Shown here piece by piece: positions 17,453 to 26,212 of a stretch of DNA of 64,000 nucleotides (position 1 is the first letter of the stretch; the number at the start of each line of letters is the position of its first letter). The translations under genes and the position numbers were made by a program. The stretch lies in assembly GCA_963205275.1 (NCBI GenBank), contig CAUJIH010000045.1:34534-98533 (forward strand). The letters run 5' to 3'. Source of the DNA: Verrucomicrobiota bacterium. Its GTDB lineage: Bacteria > Verrucomicrobiota > Verrucomicrobiia > Verrucomicrobiales > DEV007. A model generated the notes under the pieces. It ran no database searches. It was not told the origin of the DNA and saw nothing but the letters and a program-made list of their open reading frames with translations.

Positions 17453-20089
17453 ATGCCTCGCAGTGGTCTGATTTTAGCCTTTTCCCTTCTTATCCTCTCT
17501 CTCCGCCTCACTGCGGCAGAGGAAGTAAGTCTGACTTTCGAAAAAGATGTGCGCCCCTTGCTCAAAGCGCACTGCACCCTCTGTCACGGCGAGGAAGAAA
17601 AACCAAAAGCCGGAGTCGATCTGCGCCTGCGTCGATTCATGGATGTCACGGTAGACGAGGGGAAAAAAGTTCTGATTCCGGGAAATCCAGACGCCAGCGA
17701 ACTCATCGGAGTCATGGCTCGGGGTGAGATGCCCAAGAAAGGCAAGCCGATGCCGCCCGAGCATATCGAAATCATCCGGACGTGGATCGCTCAGGGAGCC
17801 AAAACAGCCCGCCCGGAACCGGAGACTCTCGCTCCTGGCCCACTGATCACGGAAGAGGATCGCTCGCACTGGGCCTTCCGTCCCGTCGTCCGCCCGGAAG
17901 TTCCGAAAATGGACGGAGTCAGCACCCCGATCGATGCTTTTCTCGCTGCGAAAATGCGCAAAGAAGGTCTGGATTTCGCCCCGGAGACAGATCGCGTCTC
18001 TTGGCTGCGTCGCGTAAGCGTCGATCTGACCGGACTGCTTCCCACTCCTGACGAAACCACCACCTTTCTCGCCGACAAAACTCCCGATGCCTACGAAAAG
18101 GTCGTGGACCGACTGCTCGCCTCCCCCGCCTACGGCGAACGATGGGCACGTCACTGGCTCGATGCGGCAGGCTATGCAGACTCGAATGGCTACACCAACG
18201 CCGACTCCGCCAGACCCTATGCCTGGCGGTATCGAGACTACGTGATTCGCTCGATTAACTCAGACAAGCCATGGGATCAGTTCATTCGCGAACAACTAGC
18301 CGGTGACGAAATGGCGGGAGTCACCCAGAACGACTATCAACAGGCTGTTCTCGATCCGAAAAAGCTGGACGAACTCACCGCGACGGGCTTCCTACGCATG
18401 GCCCCTGACGGAACGGGCGATCCGAACGACGATCCGAAGCTGGCAGAAAATCAGGTGATCGCCGATCAGATCCAGATCGTCAGTTCCTCCTTGATGGGCC
18501 TCACCCTCGCCTGTGCCCAGTGTCACGACCATCGCTTCGACCCCGTCTCCCAGGAGGATTATTACCGATTCCGAGCGATTTTCGACCCTGCCTACGACTG
18601 GGAATCCTGGCGCAAACCGGCCCAGCGACTTTACTCACTCTATACACCCGAGGATCGAGCAAAAGCGGCGGAAATCGAAAAAGCAGCCGTCGCCATCGAG
18701 GTGGAGGCTCGCACGATGAGCAAGAAATTCCTGGATGAAATCTTCGAAGTCGAGATTCTCAAACTGCCCGAAGAAGTCCGCACGGCCTATCGCGAAGCCA
18801 GAGCCACGGACAAGAGCAAAAGAACGCCCGCACAAGAGGCGCTGATCAAGAAATATCCCTCTGCCCTCGCCACATACTCCCTCAATCTCTACGACCAGAA
18901 AAAGCAGGATCTGGTGGATGCGAAGATGAAGGAGGCGGCTGATCTGCGTCTCACGAAGCCGCACGAGGAGTTCGTGATGGCACTGACCGAAGTGAAAGGG
19001 CGCGTGCCTGAATCGAAGGTTCACAACCGAGGCGATCACGATCAGCCCTTGCGGACAGTCACTCCCGGAGAACTCACGATTCTCGCCACGCCAGAGATCG
19101 CTCCTTTCAAGCCAGCAGCACTCCCCTCCGGCTCTTCCGGACGTCGTCTCGCCTACGCGAAATGGTTGACCAACGGCAAGCATCCGCTCGTCGCTCGCAC
19201 CTTGGTAAACCGATTCTGGATGCACCACTTCGGACGGGCGATCGCGAACACGCCGGGTGACTTCGGACTCGGGGGCGAGAAGCCTTCCCACCCGGAATTG
19301 CTCGACTGGCTGGCGGATGAATTCGTCTCCAGCGGCTGGAAGTTGAAGCCTTTTCAGCGCATGATCGTCCTGAGTCGAGCGTATCGGCAATCCTCGGTTA
19401 ATCCGGCATCGATGGATCAAGACGCCGAGAATCGCCTCTACGCTCGAAGCAGTCTCCAGCGATTAGAGGCCGAACCTCTCCGCGATTCACTGCTGGCGAT
19501 TTCGGGAGCACTCGTCACCAAACAATACGGCGCTCCGAGTAAAATCGGAGTCGATCCGGCGGGCCGTGTGATCGTGGGAATCGATAAAGGCACGATCTCG
19601 AAAGCCGCTGTCGAACCAGGAGGTGAGCAGGATTTCCGTCGCTCCATTTACATCGAGACGAAACGCAGCCGCCCCCTGACCATTCTCGACATCTTCGACG
19701 CTCCCGTGATGGTGCCGCACTGTAACAAGCGCAATGTCACGACAGTCGCTCCGCAATCCCTGCTGATGATGAATGATACCTTTATTCTGGAAAACGCTCG
19801 TCGCCTAGCAGATCGACTCTATGCCGACGCTCCCTCAGACGATACCGCCCGCGTACGCCGTGCCTGGATGCTACTCTTCGGGACCAATCCCGTCGATGCA
19901 GAAGTCGCTCAGTGCCTCGACTTTATCGGTGAGCAGACGCTGGGGCTGACAGAGTATCACAAGGTCAATCCCACACCGAAACCAAAGGATCCGAAGGCCC
20001 CCATCATCGCACCCGATCCTGCCCGCGAGGCTCTTGCCAGCCTGTGTCAGGTATTGTTCAGTTCCAACCGCTTCCTCTACTTGCAATGA
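17453..20089 (+). CDS. PSD1-type protein: planctomycete cytochrome C + DUF1549 + DUF1553
   Basis: 878 residues with signal peptide (to about residue 22). A planctomycete-type cytochrome region opens with HCTLCHGEEE (CxxCH at 41-45). Residues about 150-355 are DUF1549 (YGERWARHWLDAAGYADSNG; CAQCHDHRFDP, a second CxxCH), and about 560-870 DUF1553 (VNRFWMHHFGRAIANTPGDFG, SHPELLDWLA, MMNDTFILENAR). The family is very common in Planctomycetes and Verrucomicrobia, usually next to DUF1501; its exact reaction is not established, although a link to sugar or sulfated-polysaccharide oxidation is often proposed. The stop overlaps the next start as ATGA (20086-20089), so the two genes are translationally coupled. 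Confidence 0.93.
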   Translation: MPRSGLILAFSLLILSLRLTAAEEVSLTFEKDVRPLLKAHCTLCHGEEEKPKAGVDLRLRRFMDVTVDEGKKVLIPGNPDASELIGVMARGEMPKKGKPMPPEHIEIIRTWIAQGAKTARPEPETLAPGPLITEEDRSHWAFRPVVRPEVPKMDGVSTPIDAFLAAKMRKEGLDFAPETDRVSWLRRVSVDLTGLLPTPDETTTFLADKTPDAYEKVVDRLLASPAYGERWARHWLDAAGYADSNGYTNADSARPYAWRYRDYVIRSINSDKPWDQFIREQLAGDEMAGVTQNDYQQAVLDPKKLDELTATGFLRMAPDGTGDPNDDPKLAENQVIADQIQIVSSSLMGLTLACAQCHDHRFDPVSQEDYYRFRAIFDPAYDWESWRKPAQRLYSLYTPEDRAKAAEIEKAAVAIEVEARTMSKKFLDEIFEVEILKLPEEVRTAYREARATDKSKRTPAQEALIKKYPSALATYSLNLYDQKKQDLVDAKMKEAADLRLTKPHEEFVMALTEVKGRVPESKVHNRGDHDQPLRTVTPGELTILATPEIAPFKPAALPSGSSGRRLAYAKWLTNGKHPLVARTLVNRFWMHHFGRAIANTPGDFGLGGEKPSHPELLDWLADEFVSSGWKLKPFQRMIVLSRAYRQSSVNPASMDQDAENRLYARSSLQRLEAEPLRDSLLAISGALVTKQYGAPSKIGVDPAGRVIVGIDKGTISKAAVEPGGEQDFRRSIYIETKRSRPLTILDIFDAPVMVPHCNKRNVTTVAPQSLLMMNDTFILENARRLADRLYADAPSDDTARVRRAWMLLFGTNPVDAEVAQCLDFIGEQTLGLTEYHKVNPTPKPKDPKAPIIAPDPAREALASLCQVLFSSNRFLYLQ

Positions 20090-21531
20090 AAAATCAACTC
20101 TGCTCCCGACGCCATTTCCTCAAGGCGAACAGCTTCAGTCTGGGCACTCTCGCTCTGGCGACCCTGCTGAAAAAGGACGGACTCTTGGCTGCGCCCGTGA
20201 TGCCTGCGATGGGTCACGACATCCAGTTCGACCTCACACCTAAAGAAGGCCACTTCCCTGGGAAAGCGAAGGCGATGATCTCTCTCTTCATGATGGGGGG
20301 GCCTTCACAGATCGATCTATTCGATCCCAAGCCCATGCTGACAAAGTATGATGGGAAGAACTTCCCTGGGGAGATCAAATACGACAACCTCGCGCAGGCC
20401 TCGTCCAAAGTCTTCGCCTCGCCCTGGAAATTCTCGAAGCACGGACAGTGCGGAATGGAATTGAGCGAACTTCTGCCGCACTTGGGTTCCGTCGCCGACG
20501 ACATCTGCCTGATTCGCTCCATGAGTTCCGGCGTCAGCAACCACGCACAGGGCCTCTACGCGATCAATTCCGGGCGAGTCACTGCGGGTAATCCCGCTCT
20601 CGGATCGTGGATTACCTACGGACTCGGCAGCGAGACCGAAGAACTGCCCGCCTACATGGTTCTCTCCCATCCCGGAGGACTTCCTACATTTCAGAGCGAT
20701 CACTTCACCAACGGCTGGCTACCCGCTCTGTTTCAGGGCACCGTCGTGCGAGCGTCCGAGCCGCGCATTCTCAACCTCGACCCTCCAGCCTTTCTCGCCG
20801 GAGCCGGACAGAAGCGCCAGCTCGACCTGCTGCACCACCTGAACGAAGCACATGCTGCTGAGCATCCCGGCGAACTGGATCTGCACGCCCGCATTTCCAC
20901 CTACGCTCTGGCTGCGAACATGCAGACTGCGGCGAAGGAGGCCCTCGACATTTCTGGGGAACCCGATTCCATCAAAAAACTCTATGGAGTCGATAAACCC
21001 GTCACCGCCGACTACGCCACGCGCTGCCTGATCGCACGACGACTCATCGAACGAGGAGTCCGCTACGTCCAGGTGCTCAATGCCGGACAATCTTGGGATC
21101 AGCACAGCTCTTTAGTCACCGCGCTACCCAATCTCTGCGCCGCTACCGATCAGCCCTCCGCTGCACTCATCACCGATCTGAAACAGCGAGGCCTGCTCGA
21201 CAGCACCGTTGTCCATTGGGGCGGTGAGATGGGCCGTCTACCCGTGTTGCAAAATGATGCGGGGCGCGAGAAATGGGGACGCGATCACAATACCTACGGC
21301 TTCAGCCAATGGGTGGCAGGCGGCGGTTTCAAAGGGGGTTATGTCCACGGAGAAACCGACGAATGGAGTCACAAGGCCGCTGTCGATGAAGTCAAACACT
21401 ACGACTGGCACGCTACCTTACTCCACCTCTTCGGGCTCAATCACGACAAGCTCGCCTATAAGCACAACGGCCTAGTCGCCACGCTGACAAACAATCAGGG
21501 AGCAAGAGTCGTCACCGAACTGCTCGCGTAA
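20086..21531 (+). CDS. DUF1501 family protein, Tat-exported
   Basis: 481 residues from the ATG at 20086, chosen because it overlaps the upstream stop by 4 nt and exposes a twin-arginine signal (CSRRHFLKANSFSLGTLAL). A longer in-frame start at 20044 would bury it. Family motifs: FMMGGPSQIDLFDPKP, GVSNHAQGLYAINSG, YVQVLNAGQSWDQHS, VVHWGGEMGRLPV. DUF1501 proteins have a sulfatase/alkaline-phosphatase-like fold. Export by Tat suggests folding or cofactor loading in the cytoplasm. It almost certainly acts with the PSD1 protein encoded just upstream. Confidence 0.94.
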   Translation: MKNQLCSRRHFLKANSFSLGTLALATLLKKDGLLAAPVMPAMGHDIQFDLTPKEGHFPGKAKAMISLFMMGGPSQIDLFDPKPMLTKYDGKNFPGEIKYDNLAQASSKVFASPWKFSKHGQCGMELSELLPHLGSVADDICLIRSMSSGVSNHAQGLYAINSGRVTAGNPALGSWITYGLGSETEELPAYMVLSHPGGLPTFQSDHFTNGWLPALFQGTVVRASEPRILNLDPPAFLAGAGQKRQLDLLHHLNEAHAAEHPGELDLHARISTYALAANMQTAAKEALDISGEPDSIKKLYGVDKPVTADYATRCLIARRLIERGVRYVQVLNAGQSWDQHSSLVTALPNLCAATDQPSAALITDLKQRGLLDSTVVHWGGEMGRLPVLQNDAGREKWGRDHNTYGFSQWVAGGGFKGGYVHGETDEWSHKAAVDEVKHYDWHATLLHLFGLNHDKLAYKHNGLVATLTNNQGARVVTELLA

Positions 21532-21538
21532 GATTGGA

Positions 21539-21561
21539 TACGACTGAATACGACTGAATAC
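21539..21561. repeat. Short tandem repeat after the DUF1501 gene
   Basis: The 10-nt unit TACGACTGAA occurs twice in a row (21539-21548, 21549-21558) with a third partial copy (TAC). It starts 7 nt after the stop codon. Confidence 0.7.
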
Positions 21562-21734
21562 TCATATCGAATCCAGTCTTACTCGATTGGCGCAGACCTA
21601 CGCAATTTGACCGCAGATTATGCTCTCTACGAAATTCGGGCAGCTCACCAAGCAGCGAACGCGGTCGCTGCAATGAGGCGGGGTACGCAAAGGTTCCCTC
21701 AAGCCCTAGCTACAGGCGATAGTCCCTTCGAGAT

Positions 21735-21768
21735 GAGGAAGGAAACTGTTCAATCAGCTCCCTTCCTC
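21735..21768. terminator. Possible terminator between convergent genes
   Basis: GAGGAAGG at 21735-21742 pairs with CCTTCCTC at 21761-21768 (18-nt loop), followed on the plus strand by CTTTCTCC. It lies between the convergent DUF1501 and msrA genes; the long loop makes the call weak. Confidence 0.3.
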
Positions 21769-21781
21769 CTTTCTCCACTCC

Positions 21782-22465
21782 TCACTCCAGTCCCAGCTTT
21801 TTCAGCTTCGGAGAGATCACGATGCGGCAGTATGGATTTTTATCCTTGTTCAGCTCGTAGTAATTCTGATGATAATCTTCGGCCACCCAGAATTTCGAAG
21901 CCTCGCTGACCTCTGTCACGATAGGCTTATCGTATTTCCCACTCGCGGCCAGCTTCTCTTTTGACTGCATGATAATATTCCGCTGCTCCGGCGTGTAGTA
22001 GAAAATCACGGACCGATATTGGCGTCCGGCATCGCCGCCCTGCCGATCCAGCGACGTGGGATCGTGAGCCTGCCAGAACACATCCAGAATTTCATCTAAG
22101 GTGATTTTCTTCGGATCAAACGTGACCTGAATCACCTCAATGTGGCCTGTATTACTCCGACAAACTTGCTCGTAGGTCGGATTGTCCACATAGCCGCCCA
22201 TGTAGCCGGAAACCACTTTCTCAACACCTTCCAGCCTCTTGACCACCGCCTCCGTGCACCAGAAGCATCCTCCCCCCAGAGTGATCATTTCCTTCCCCGC
22301 CGGAGCTTTTTCTCCTTCTTTCATCGGTTTTTGTTCAGACGCTTTCTTATCGCCTTCAGCAAAGGCACTGTCAATCAATTGACTATGACTCATAAGCGCA
22401 AATCCGAGAAACGGAAATATTAGGGAAAGCACGCTATGCCGCCGAATCAGATGAAAACTCTTCAT
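21782..22465 (-). CDS. msrA: Exported peptide-methionine (S)-S-oxide reductase
   Basis: 227 residues: an export signal (about 1-36) and a charged linker precede a complete MsrA domain. Catalytic Cys67 is in the signature GGGCFWCTEAVV; GYMGGYVDNPTYEQVC, TGHIEVIQVTFDP and the C-terminal resolving-Cys region NPYCRIVISPKL are all present. MsrA reduces methionine-S-sulfoxide in proteins, using thioredoxin-like donors. The signal suggests a periplasmic or membrane-facing role, which is less usual than the cytosolic form. There is no fused MsrB domain. AT-rich sequence separates it from the divergent small gene at 22698. Confidence 0.95.
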   Translation of the reverse strand: MKSFHLIRRHSVLSLIFPFLGFALMSHSQLIDSAFAEGDKKASEQKPMKEGEKAPAGKEMITLGGGCFWCTEAVVKRLEGVEKVVSGYMGGYVDNPTYEQVCRSNTGHIEVIQVTFDPKKITLDEILDVFWQAHDPTSLDRQGGDAGRQYRSVIFYYTPEQRNIIMQSKEKLAASGKYDKPIVTEVSEASKFWVAEDYHQNYYELNKDKNPYCRIVISPKLKKLGLE

Positions 22466-22636
22466 GGGTTACCCTGCATCTATCCTCGCCACCATGCAAT
22501 CACTTTGGTGCGCCATTTTTGAATCTGACACGAAATCCATCCCCAGAAATCAGCTTCCAAAATTGAAACGATCACACGCCACATGAACAGCATATTTTCA
22601 AATCAGCGAGAATTTCTACCTTTTTTCGAATTCGTT

Positions 22637-22664
22637 TTGACTTATTCGATTAATTTCATATAAA
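22637..22664 (+). promoter_or_regulatory. Sigma-70-like promoter of the small RHH-like gene
   Basis: TTGACT (22637-22642), a 16-nt spacer and TATAAA (22659-22664) lie 34 nt upstream of the ATG at 22698 in the most AT-rich part of this gap. Confidence 0.6.
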
Positions 22665-22697
22665 AATGGCATTGTTATTGAGTTTAAATTCCATTGA

Positions 22698-22916
22698 ATG
22701 GCCCGACCGAAGAACACAGCCGAGACCGTCCAGATCACCATCGCGGCGACGCCGCAGGTGAAGGCTGTGCTCGAGTATCTCGCAGAGTCAGGCTTTTATG
22801 GAAAAAACGCCGCCGACACTGCGATGATTCTACTGAAGGAAAAAATTCGAGATCTCCAGAATGTCGGTCAGGCACCCAGACTTCCTCATCCGACCGAATC
22901 CTCCGATCCATCCTAA
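22698..22916 (+). CDS. Small ribbon-helix-helix-like protein
   Basis: 72 residues. After a basic start (MARPKNTAE) comes a beta-strand/helix/helix pattern: VQITIAATPQVKAVLEYLAE then GFYGKNAADTAMILLKEKIR. This is the usual spacing of ribbon-helix-helix DNA-binding proteins (strand, helix, turn with small residues, helix). The polar tail (PTESSDPS) is probably disordered. It has its own promoter, and the next small gene starts 32 nt later, so it may be a regulator of that pair. It could also be an antitoxin, but the neighbour does not look like a known toxin. No Shine-Dalgarno is present. Confidence 0.65.
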   Translation: MARPKNTAETVQITIAATPQVKAVLEYLAESGFYGKNAADTAMILLKEKIRDLQNVGQAPRLPHPTESSDPS

Positions 22917-22948
22917 TCACTACCACACCAATCCCCCCGACTACCGAC

Positions 22949-23182
22949 ATGCGCTTCACCGACTCATTCAGCCACGACGATCATTCACAGGCCCTCGCTT
23001 TGCTTTCCGCCGCCGTTCCTTCTCCGGAAGAACTCTGCCAAAGTGATCCAGCGACCCAGCTCGCTTTCGAGACCAGCCTGCGACTCCTAGCGGAAGACAT
23101 CGTGAAATACCATCCTAGCCTCGCGCATGTCCTGATCGGGTTGAGTAAAGAAGCCAAGCCCTTTTTTCACGGGCAAAACTGA
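22949..23182 (+). CDS. Small protein of unknown function downstream of the RHH-like gene
   Basis: 77 residues from the ATG at 22949; the frame is open further upstream but overlaps the RHH-like gene, so the short form is chosen. Sequence is mostly helical: DDHSQALALLSAAVPSPEEL then LAFETSLRLLAEDIVKYHP. It has one cysteine, no signal and no membrane segment. I do not recognise a family. It follows the RHH-like gene by 32 nt and is probably in the same transcript. Confidence 0.5.
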   Translation: MRFTDSFSHDDHSQALALLSAAVPSPEELCQSDPATQLAFETSLRLLAEDIVKYHPSLAHVLIGLSKEAKPFFHGQN

Positions 23183-23211
23183 TTCCCCGCGCTCTGGCAA
23201 GTGTGGGAGAC

Positions 23212-24120
23212 TCAGTGCCACAGATTCAACAACACCACGCCAGCTACGGCGATAACGGCACCGATCAGAGCAGGTCGCATCGGCCTGTCACCTTCCATCA
23301 CTGCCGTCAGAGGCATCATCACGATGGGGGTCAGAGCGACGACGGCCAGCACGATCCCGCTCTCCAGTCCCTGCAGAGCCCATTGGAAACAACTCACTCC
23401 CAGAACGGCACCAAAGATCACCGTGGCGAACAGCCACGGCAGTACGCCACGATTCAGCGGAGAGCGCCAAGTCCTCCATTCTGATTCCGGCCCCAGAAGG
23501 CGGATCAGAGGGATCGCGACTGCAGCGAAGAGCAGACCGGCGACCACGCGCTGGAACGCCGCCGAAATCCCCGTTCCCGCCAGCCCTAATGCCATGGAGA
23601 CCTCTTCCGCCTTGCGGCTGACCACGGCCCCCATCCCCTGCCCCAGCCCGGCGATGAGTCCGGCCACGATTCCCACCCAGTATCGCCCACGCAGAGGGAT
23701 AAGTCGGGGACGTCGTCCATAGCGCACCGCCATCCCGACTCCGATCAGAATTAGTCCCGCACACACCACGACGCGCAGTCCGACGCCATTCCCCAACCAA
23801 AACCACTCCAAAATCATGGCGAAGAACGGAGCTGAACAGAGATTCAGCAGGATCGTCATACGCGAGCCAATGCGCTCATATGCCGTGAACAGCGCCATAT
23901 CACCCAGTCCAAATCCGATCAGTCCGCTGATAAAGAACCAGAAAAAGGAAGCCCAGCGCAACGCGCCCGGACTCAGGATGAGCACCAGCATCCCCAGCAT
24001 CAGTGCCGCCAAAAAGAGGCGGAACAAATTGCCCCACAATCCCCCCATCCGCATCGCGAGACGCTGGCTCGCGACTGCGGAGACAGAAAAGAAAAACGTA
24101 GTGAGAATGGCGGCGATCAT
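23212..24120 (-). CDS. EamA/DMT-family membrane transporter
   Basis: 302 residues with about ten hydrophobic segments and internal two-fold symmetry, the pattern of the drug/metabolite transporter superfamily. The N-terminal half includes IAAILTTFFFSVSAVASQRL and GFGLGDMALFTAYERIG (EamA-type half motif); the second half includes FGAVLGVSCFQWALQGLESG and VVALTPIVMMPLTAVMEGD. Such proteins export or import small metabolites such as amino acids and nucleotide sugars; substrate unknown. It is convergent with the small gene pair and divergent from the aminotransferase gene. Confidence 0.85.
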   Translation of the reverse strand: MIAAILTTFFFSVSAVASQRLAMRMGGLWGNLFRLFLAALMLGMLVLILSPGALRWASFFWFFISGLIGFGLGDMALFTAYERIGSRMTILLNLCSAPFFAMILEWFWLGNGVGLRVVVCAGLILIGVGMAVRYGRRPRLIPLRGRYWVGIVAGLIAGLGQGMGAVVSRKAEEVSMALGLAGTGISAAFQRVVAGLLFAAVAIPLIRLLGPESEWRTWRSPLNRGVLPWLFATVIFGAVLGVSCFQWALQGLESGIVLAVVALTPIVMMPLTAVMEGDRPMRPALIGAVIAVAGVVLLNLWH

Positions 24121-24222
24121 GTGGAAGGCAGCGGACGACAGATCAATTCAACAGTTCGACAGTTCAATAGTTGCCAAGGCAACGCCAGTCATTCACTTTT
24201 GTAAAGTTCTCGTTTTTACGCG

Positions 24223-25044
24223 ATGACCTCGCCCACCACCTCCATCATCCACAATGGGGCAATCTGCTCCTCCGCCGATCCCATCCTCCACTGCGGTGAC
24301 AGCCTAGCCGTCTGTGGACGAGGAGTCTTCGAGACGATCCCCTCCTACCACGGAAAACTCTTCTTACCGACCTCACACTTGGAGCGTCTGCGACGCGGAG
24401 CGTCCGCGCTCGACCTCCCCTACCCCGAGGACGATCTGCTTCTCCTCACCATTCCAGAGCTACTCATCGCAAACAATCTCGCCACCGCTCCACTGGCCCG
24501 CGTGCGCATCACGCTCACCGCAGCACAAGACGGCTCTCCTTTCTGGTGGATCGAGGCGACGCCTACGCCCCCTCATCCCGATACCGCCCGTGTCATCACC
24601 GGCCCATTCATCCGCAACGAGCGCAGTTCTCTCGCTGGGCACAAAACCACGAACTGCTCGGATAATCATCTCGCGCAGCAATATGCGCACGGACGAGGAG
24701 CAGACGAGGCTCTCTTCAGCAACACTCGCGGAGAAGCCTGTGAAGGTGCATGGTCGAATCTCTTCGTAAAACTCGACGGTCGGTGGATCACTCCAGCTCT
24801 CGACTCTGGCTGCCTGCCAGGCGTCACTCGTGCCTTGGTCATCGATCTATTCCGAGAAAATGCTCTGGAAATTTCTGAATCAACCCTCTTGGCCGTCGAA
24901 CTCAACAGGGTCGAGTCCGCCTTTCTCACCTCCAGCCTCAGAGAAATTCAGCCCATTTCCATCCTCGATGAGCGTAGATTGGACATCGCACCTGAAATCA
25001 CGATTCTGCGCAGCCGTTACAAGAAAAGAATCGCGTCTCTGTGA
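24223..25044 (+). CDS. Class IV aminotransferase (branched-chain aminotransferase / aminodeoxychorismate lyase type)
   Basis: 273 residues, a usual length for PabC- or IlvE-like PLP enzymes. Motifs: DSLAVCGRGVFETI at the N-terminus, RVRITLTA in the middle, the PLP-lysine Lys141 in LAGHKTTNCSDNHLAQ, and GEACEGAWSNLFVKLDG with the conserved Glu and Asn, then GCLPGVTRALVIDL. The short domain and HKTTN context fit aminodeoxychorismate lyase (folate pathway) as well as D-amino-acid or branched-chain aminotransferase; I cannot decide. It opens a plus-strand run with a Gfo/Idh/MocA and an SDR gene, which could point to amino-sugar chemistry. Confidence 0.85.
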   Translation: MTSPTTSIIHNGAICSSADPILHCGDSLAVCGRGVFETIPSYHGKLFLPTSHLERLRRGASALDLPYPEDDLLLLTIPELLIANNLATAPLARVRITLTAAQDGSPFWWIEATPTPPHPDTARVITGPFIRNERSSLAGHKTTNCSDNHLAQQYAHGRGADEALFSNTRGEACEGAWSNLFVKLDGRWITPALDSGCLPGVTRALVIDLFRENALEISESTLLAVELNRVESAFLTSSLREIQPISILDERRLDIAPEITILRSRYKKRIASL

Positions 25045-25167
25045 CTCCGCTTTTGCGCCTGACGCAACCTCGTCTCTCCGGTTGCAAATCTTCTCCTTTA
25101 CGCATTCAATCGCGACTGACTTGTTCGCACTTTTCATCTCCCTCGGGTCATCTACCCTTCTTGCCTC

Positions 25168-26172
25168 ATGAAACTCCTCGTTATCGGCACTGGCTCCATT
25201 GGTGAGCGCCATCTGCGCGTCTTTCAGAATCTCGGTCGCTGCAGCGAAATCTCCTTCTGTGAACCCCTGCCTCAGCGACGTGCGGAGATCGCGGAGCGCT
25301 ACGAAATCCCCGAGACATCCGCTCATTCGGATCTCGATACTGCTCTGGATCATGGGAACTATGATATAGCCGTGATTGCCACACCCGCCCCGACTCATAT
25401 CGCCATCGGCACGCGCTTGGCTCGACTCGGGATTCATCAAATGATGGAAAAACCGCTCAGTCTTTCCACCGATGGAGTCGAGGAATATGCCCGCATCGTC
25501 GCGGAGAAAAATCTGGTCGTCGCTGTGGGATATGTCCATCGGGCGCATCCCACCGTCTCTGCGATCCATGATGAAATCGCCTCGGGGAGTTACGGAAAAG
25601 TTCTTGGAGTCAACATTTCCTCCGGCCAAGCCTTCGCCGTGATCCGTCCTGCCTACCGCGAGATCTACTTCGCCCGTCCGGAGATGGGCGGCGGAGCGAT
25701 CAATGACATGATCACTCACATGTACAGCGTCGGCGACTGGTTTGCCGGACCGATCACACGACTCGTCACCGATGCCAATCGACAAGCACTGGAAGGCGTC
25801 AGCGTCGAAGACACCGTCCACACCCTGTCTCGTCACGCCGGAGGGGCGATGGGTGTTTACGCCCTCAATCTCTACCAGCAGCCGAATGAAGTTCTCATGA
25901 CGGTCATATGTGAGCACGGTACGCTGCGTGCCGATTATGCGAATCTGCGCTGGTCCTGGATGCGCGAGCCGAATGGCGAGTGGACTCACGTCTCGGTTTC
26001 TATACCAGATCGGGATGAAATCTACCGCATTCAGAACGCCGCCTTTCTCGATGCCGTTGAGGGTCACGGAGATGTTCTCTGCTCCCTAGACGATGCAATC
26101 CGCACTCTGCACGTCAATATCGCCTCTCATCACAGTGCCGAGACCTCGTGCTGGGAGAACGTCACTAGATGA
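25168..26172 (+). CDS. Gfo/Idh/MocA family oxidoreductase
   Basis: 334 residues. Rossmann fold at the N-terminus (LLVIGTGSIGERHLRVFQNL), ATPAPTHIAIGTRLARLGIH, and the conserved Glu-Lys-Pro at 94-96 (MMEKPLSLSTDG) whose lysine takes part in hydride transfer. The C-terminal domain has MGGGAINDMITHMYSVGDWF with the usual catalytic-His region. The family oxidises or reduces sugars and inositols with NAD(P). It lies between the aminotransferase and SDR genes, 40 nt before the latter, on the same strand. Confidence 0.92.
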   Translation: MKLLVIGTGSIGERHLRVFQNLGRCSEISFCEPLPQRRAEIAERYEIPETSAHSDLDTALDHGNYDIAVIATPAPTHIAIGTRLARLGIHQMMEKPLSLSTDGVEEYARIVAEKNLVVAVGYVHRAHPTVSAIHDEIASGSYGKVLGVNISSGQAFAVIRPAYREIYFARPEMGGGAINDMITHMYSVGDWFAGPITRLVTDANRQALEGVSVEDTVHTLSRHAGGAMGVYALNLYQQPNEVLMTVICEHGTLRADYANLRWSWMREPNGEWTHVSVSIPDRDEIYRIQNAAFLDAVEGHGDVLCSLDDAIRTLHVNIASHHSAETSCWENVTR

Positions 26173-26212
26173 TGACCCAATCAGCTTTTATCATCCCGAA
26201 TCATCCCAAATC

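Noticed and set aside
22698..23182. Calling the small gene pair a toxin-antitoxin system
   Set aside because: The first protein fits RHH, but the second shows no known toxin motif; left as unknown.
24880..26067. 395-residue minus-strand frame
   Set aside because: Antisense to the aminotransferase and Gfo/Idh/MocA genes, whose motifs are unambiguous.
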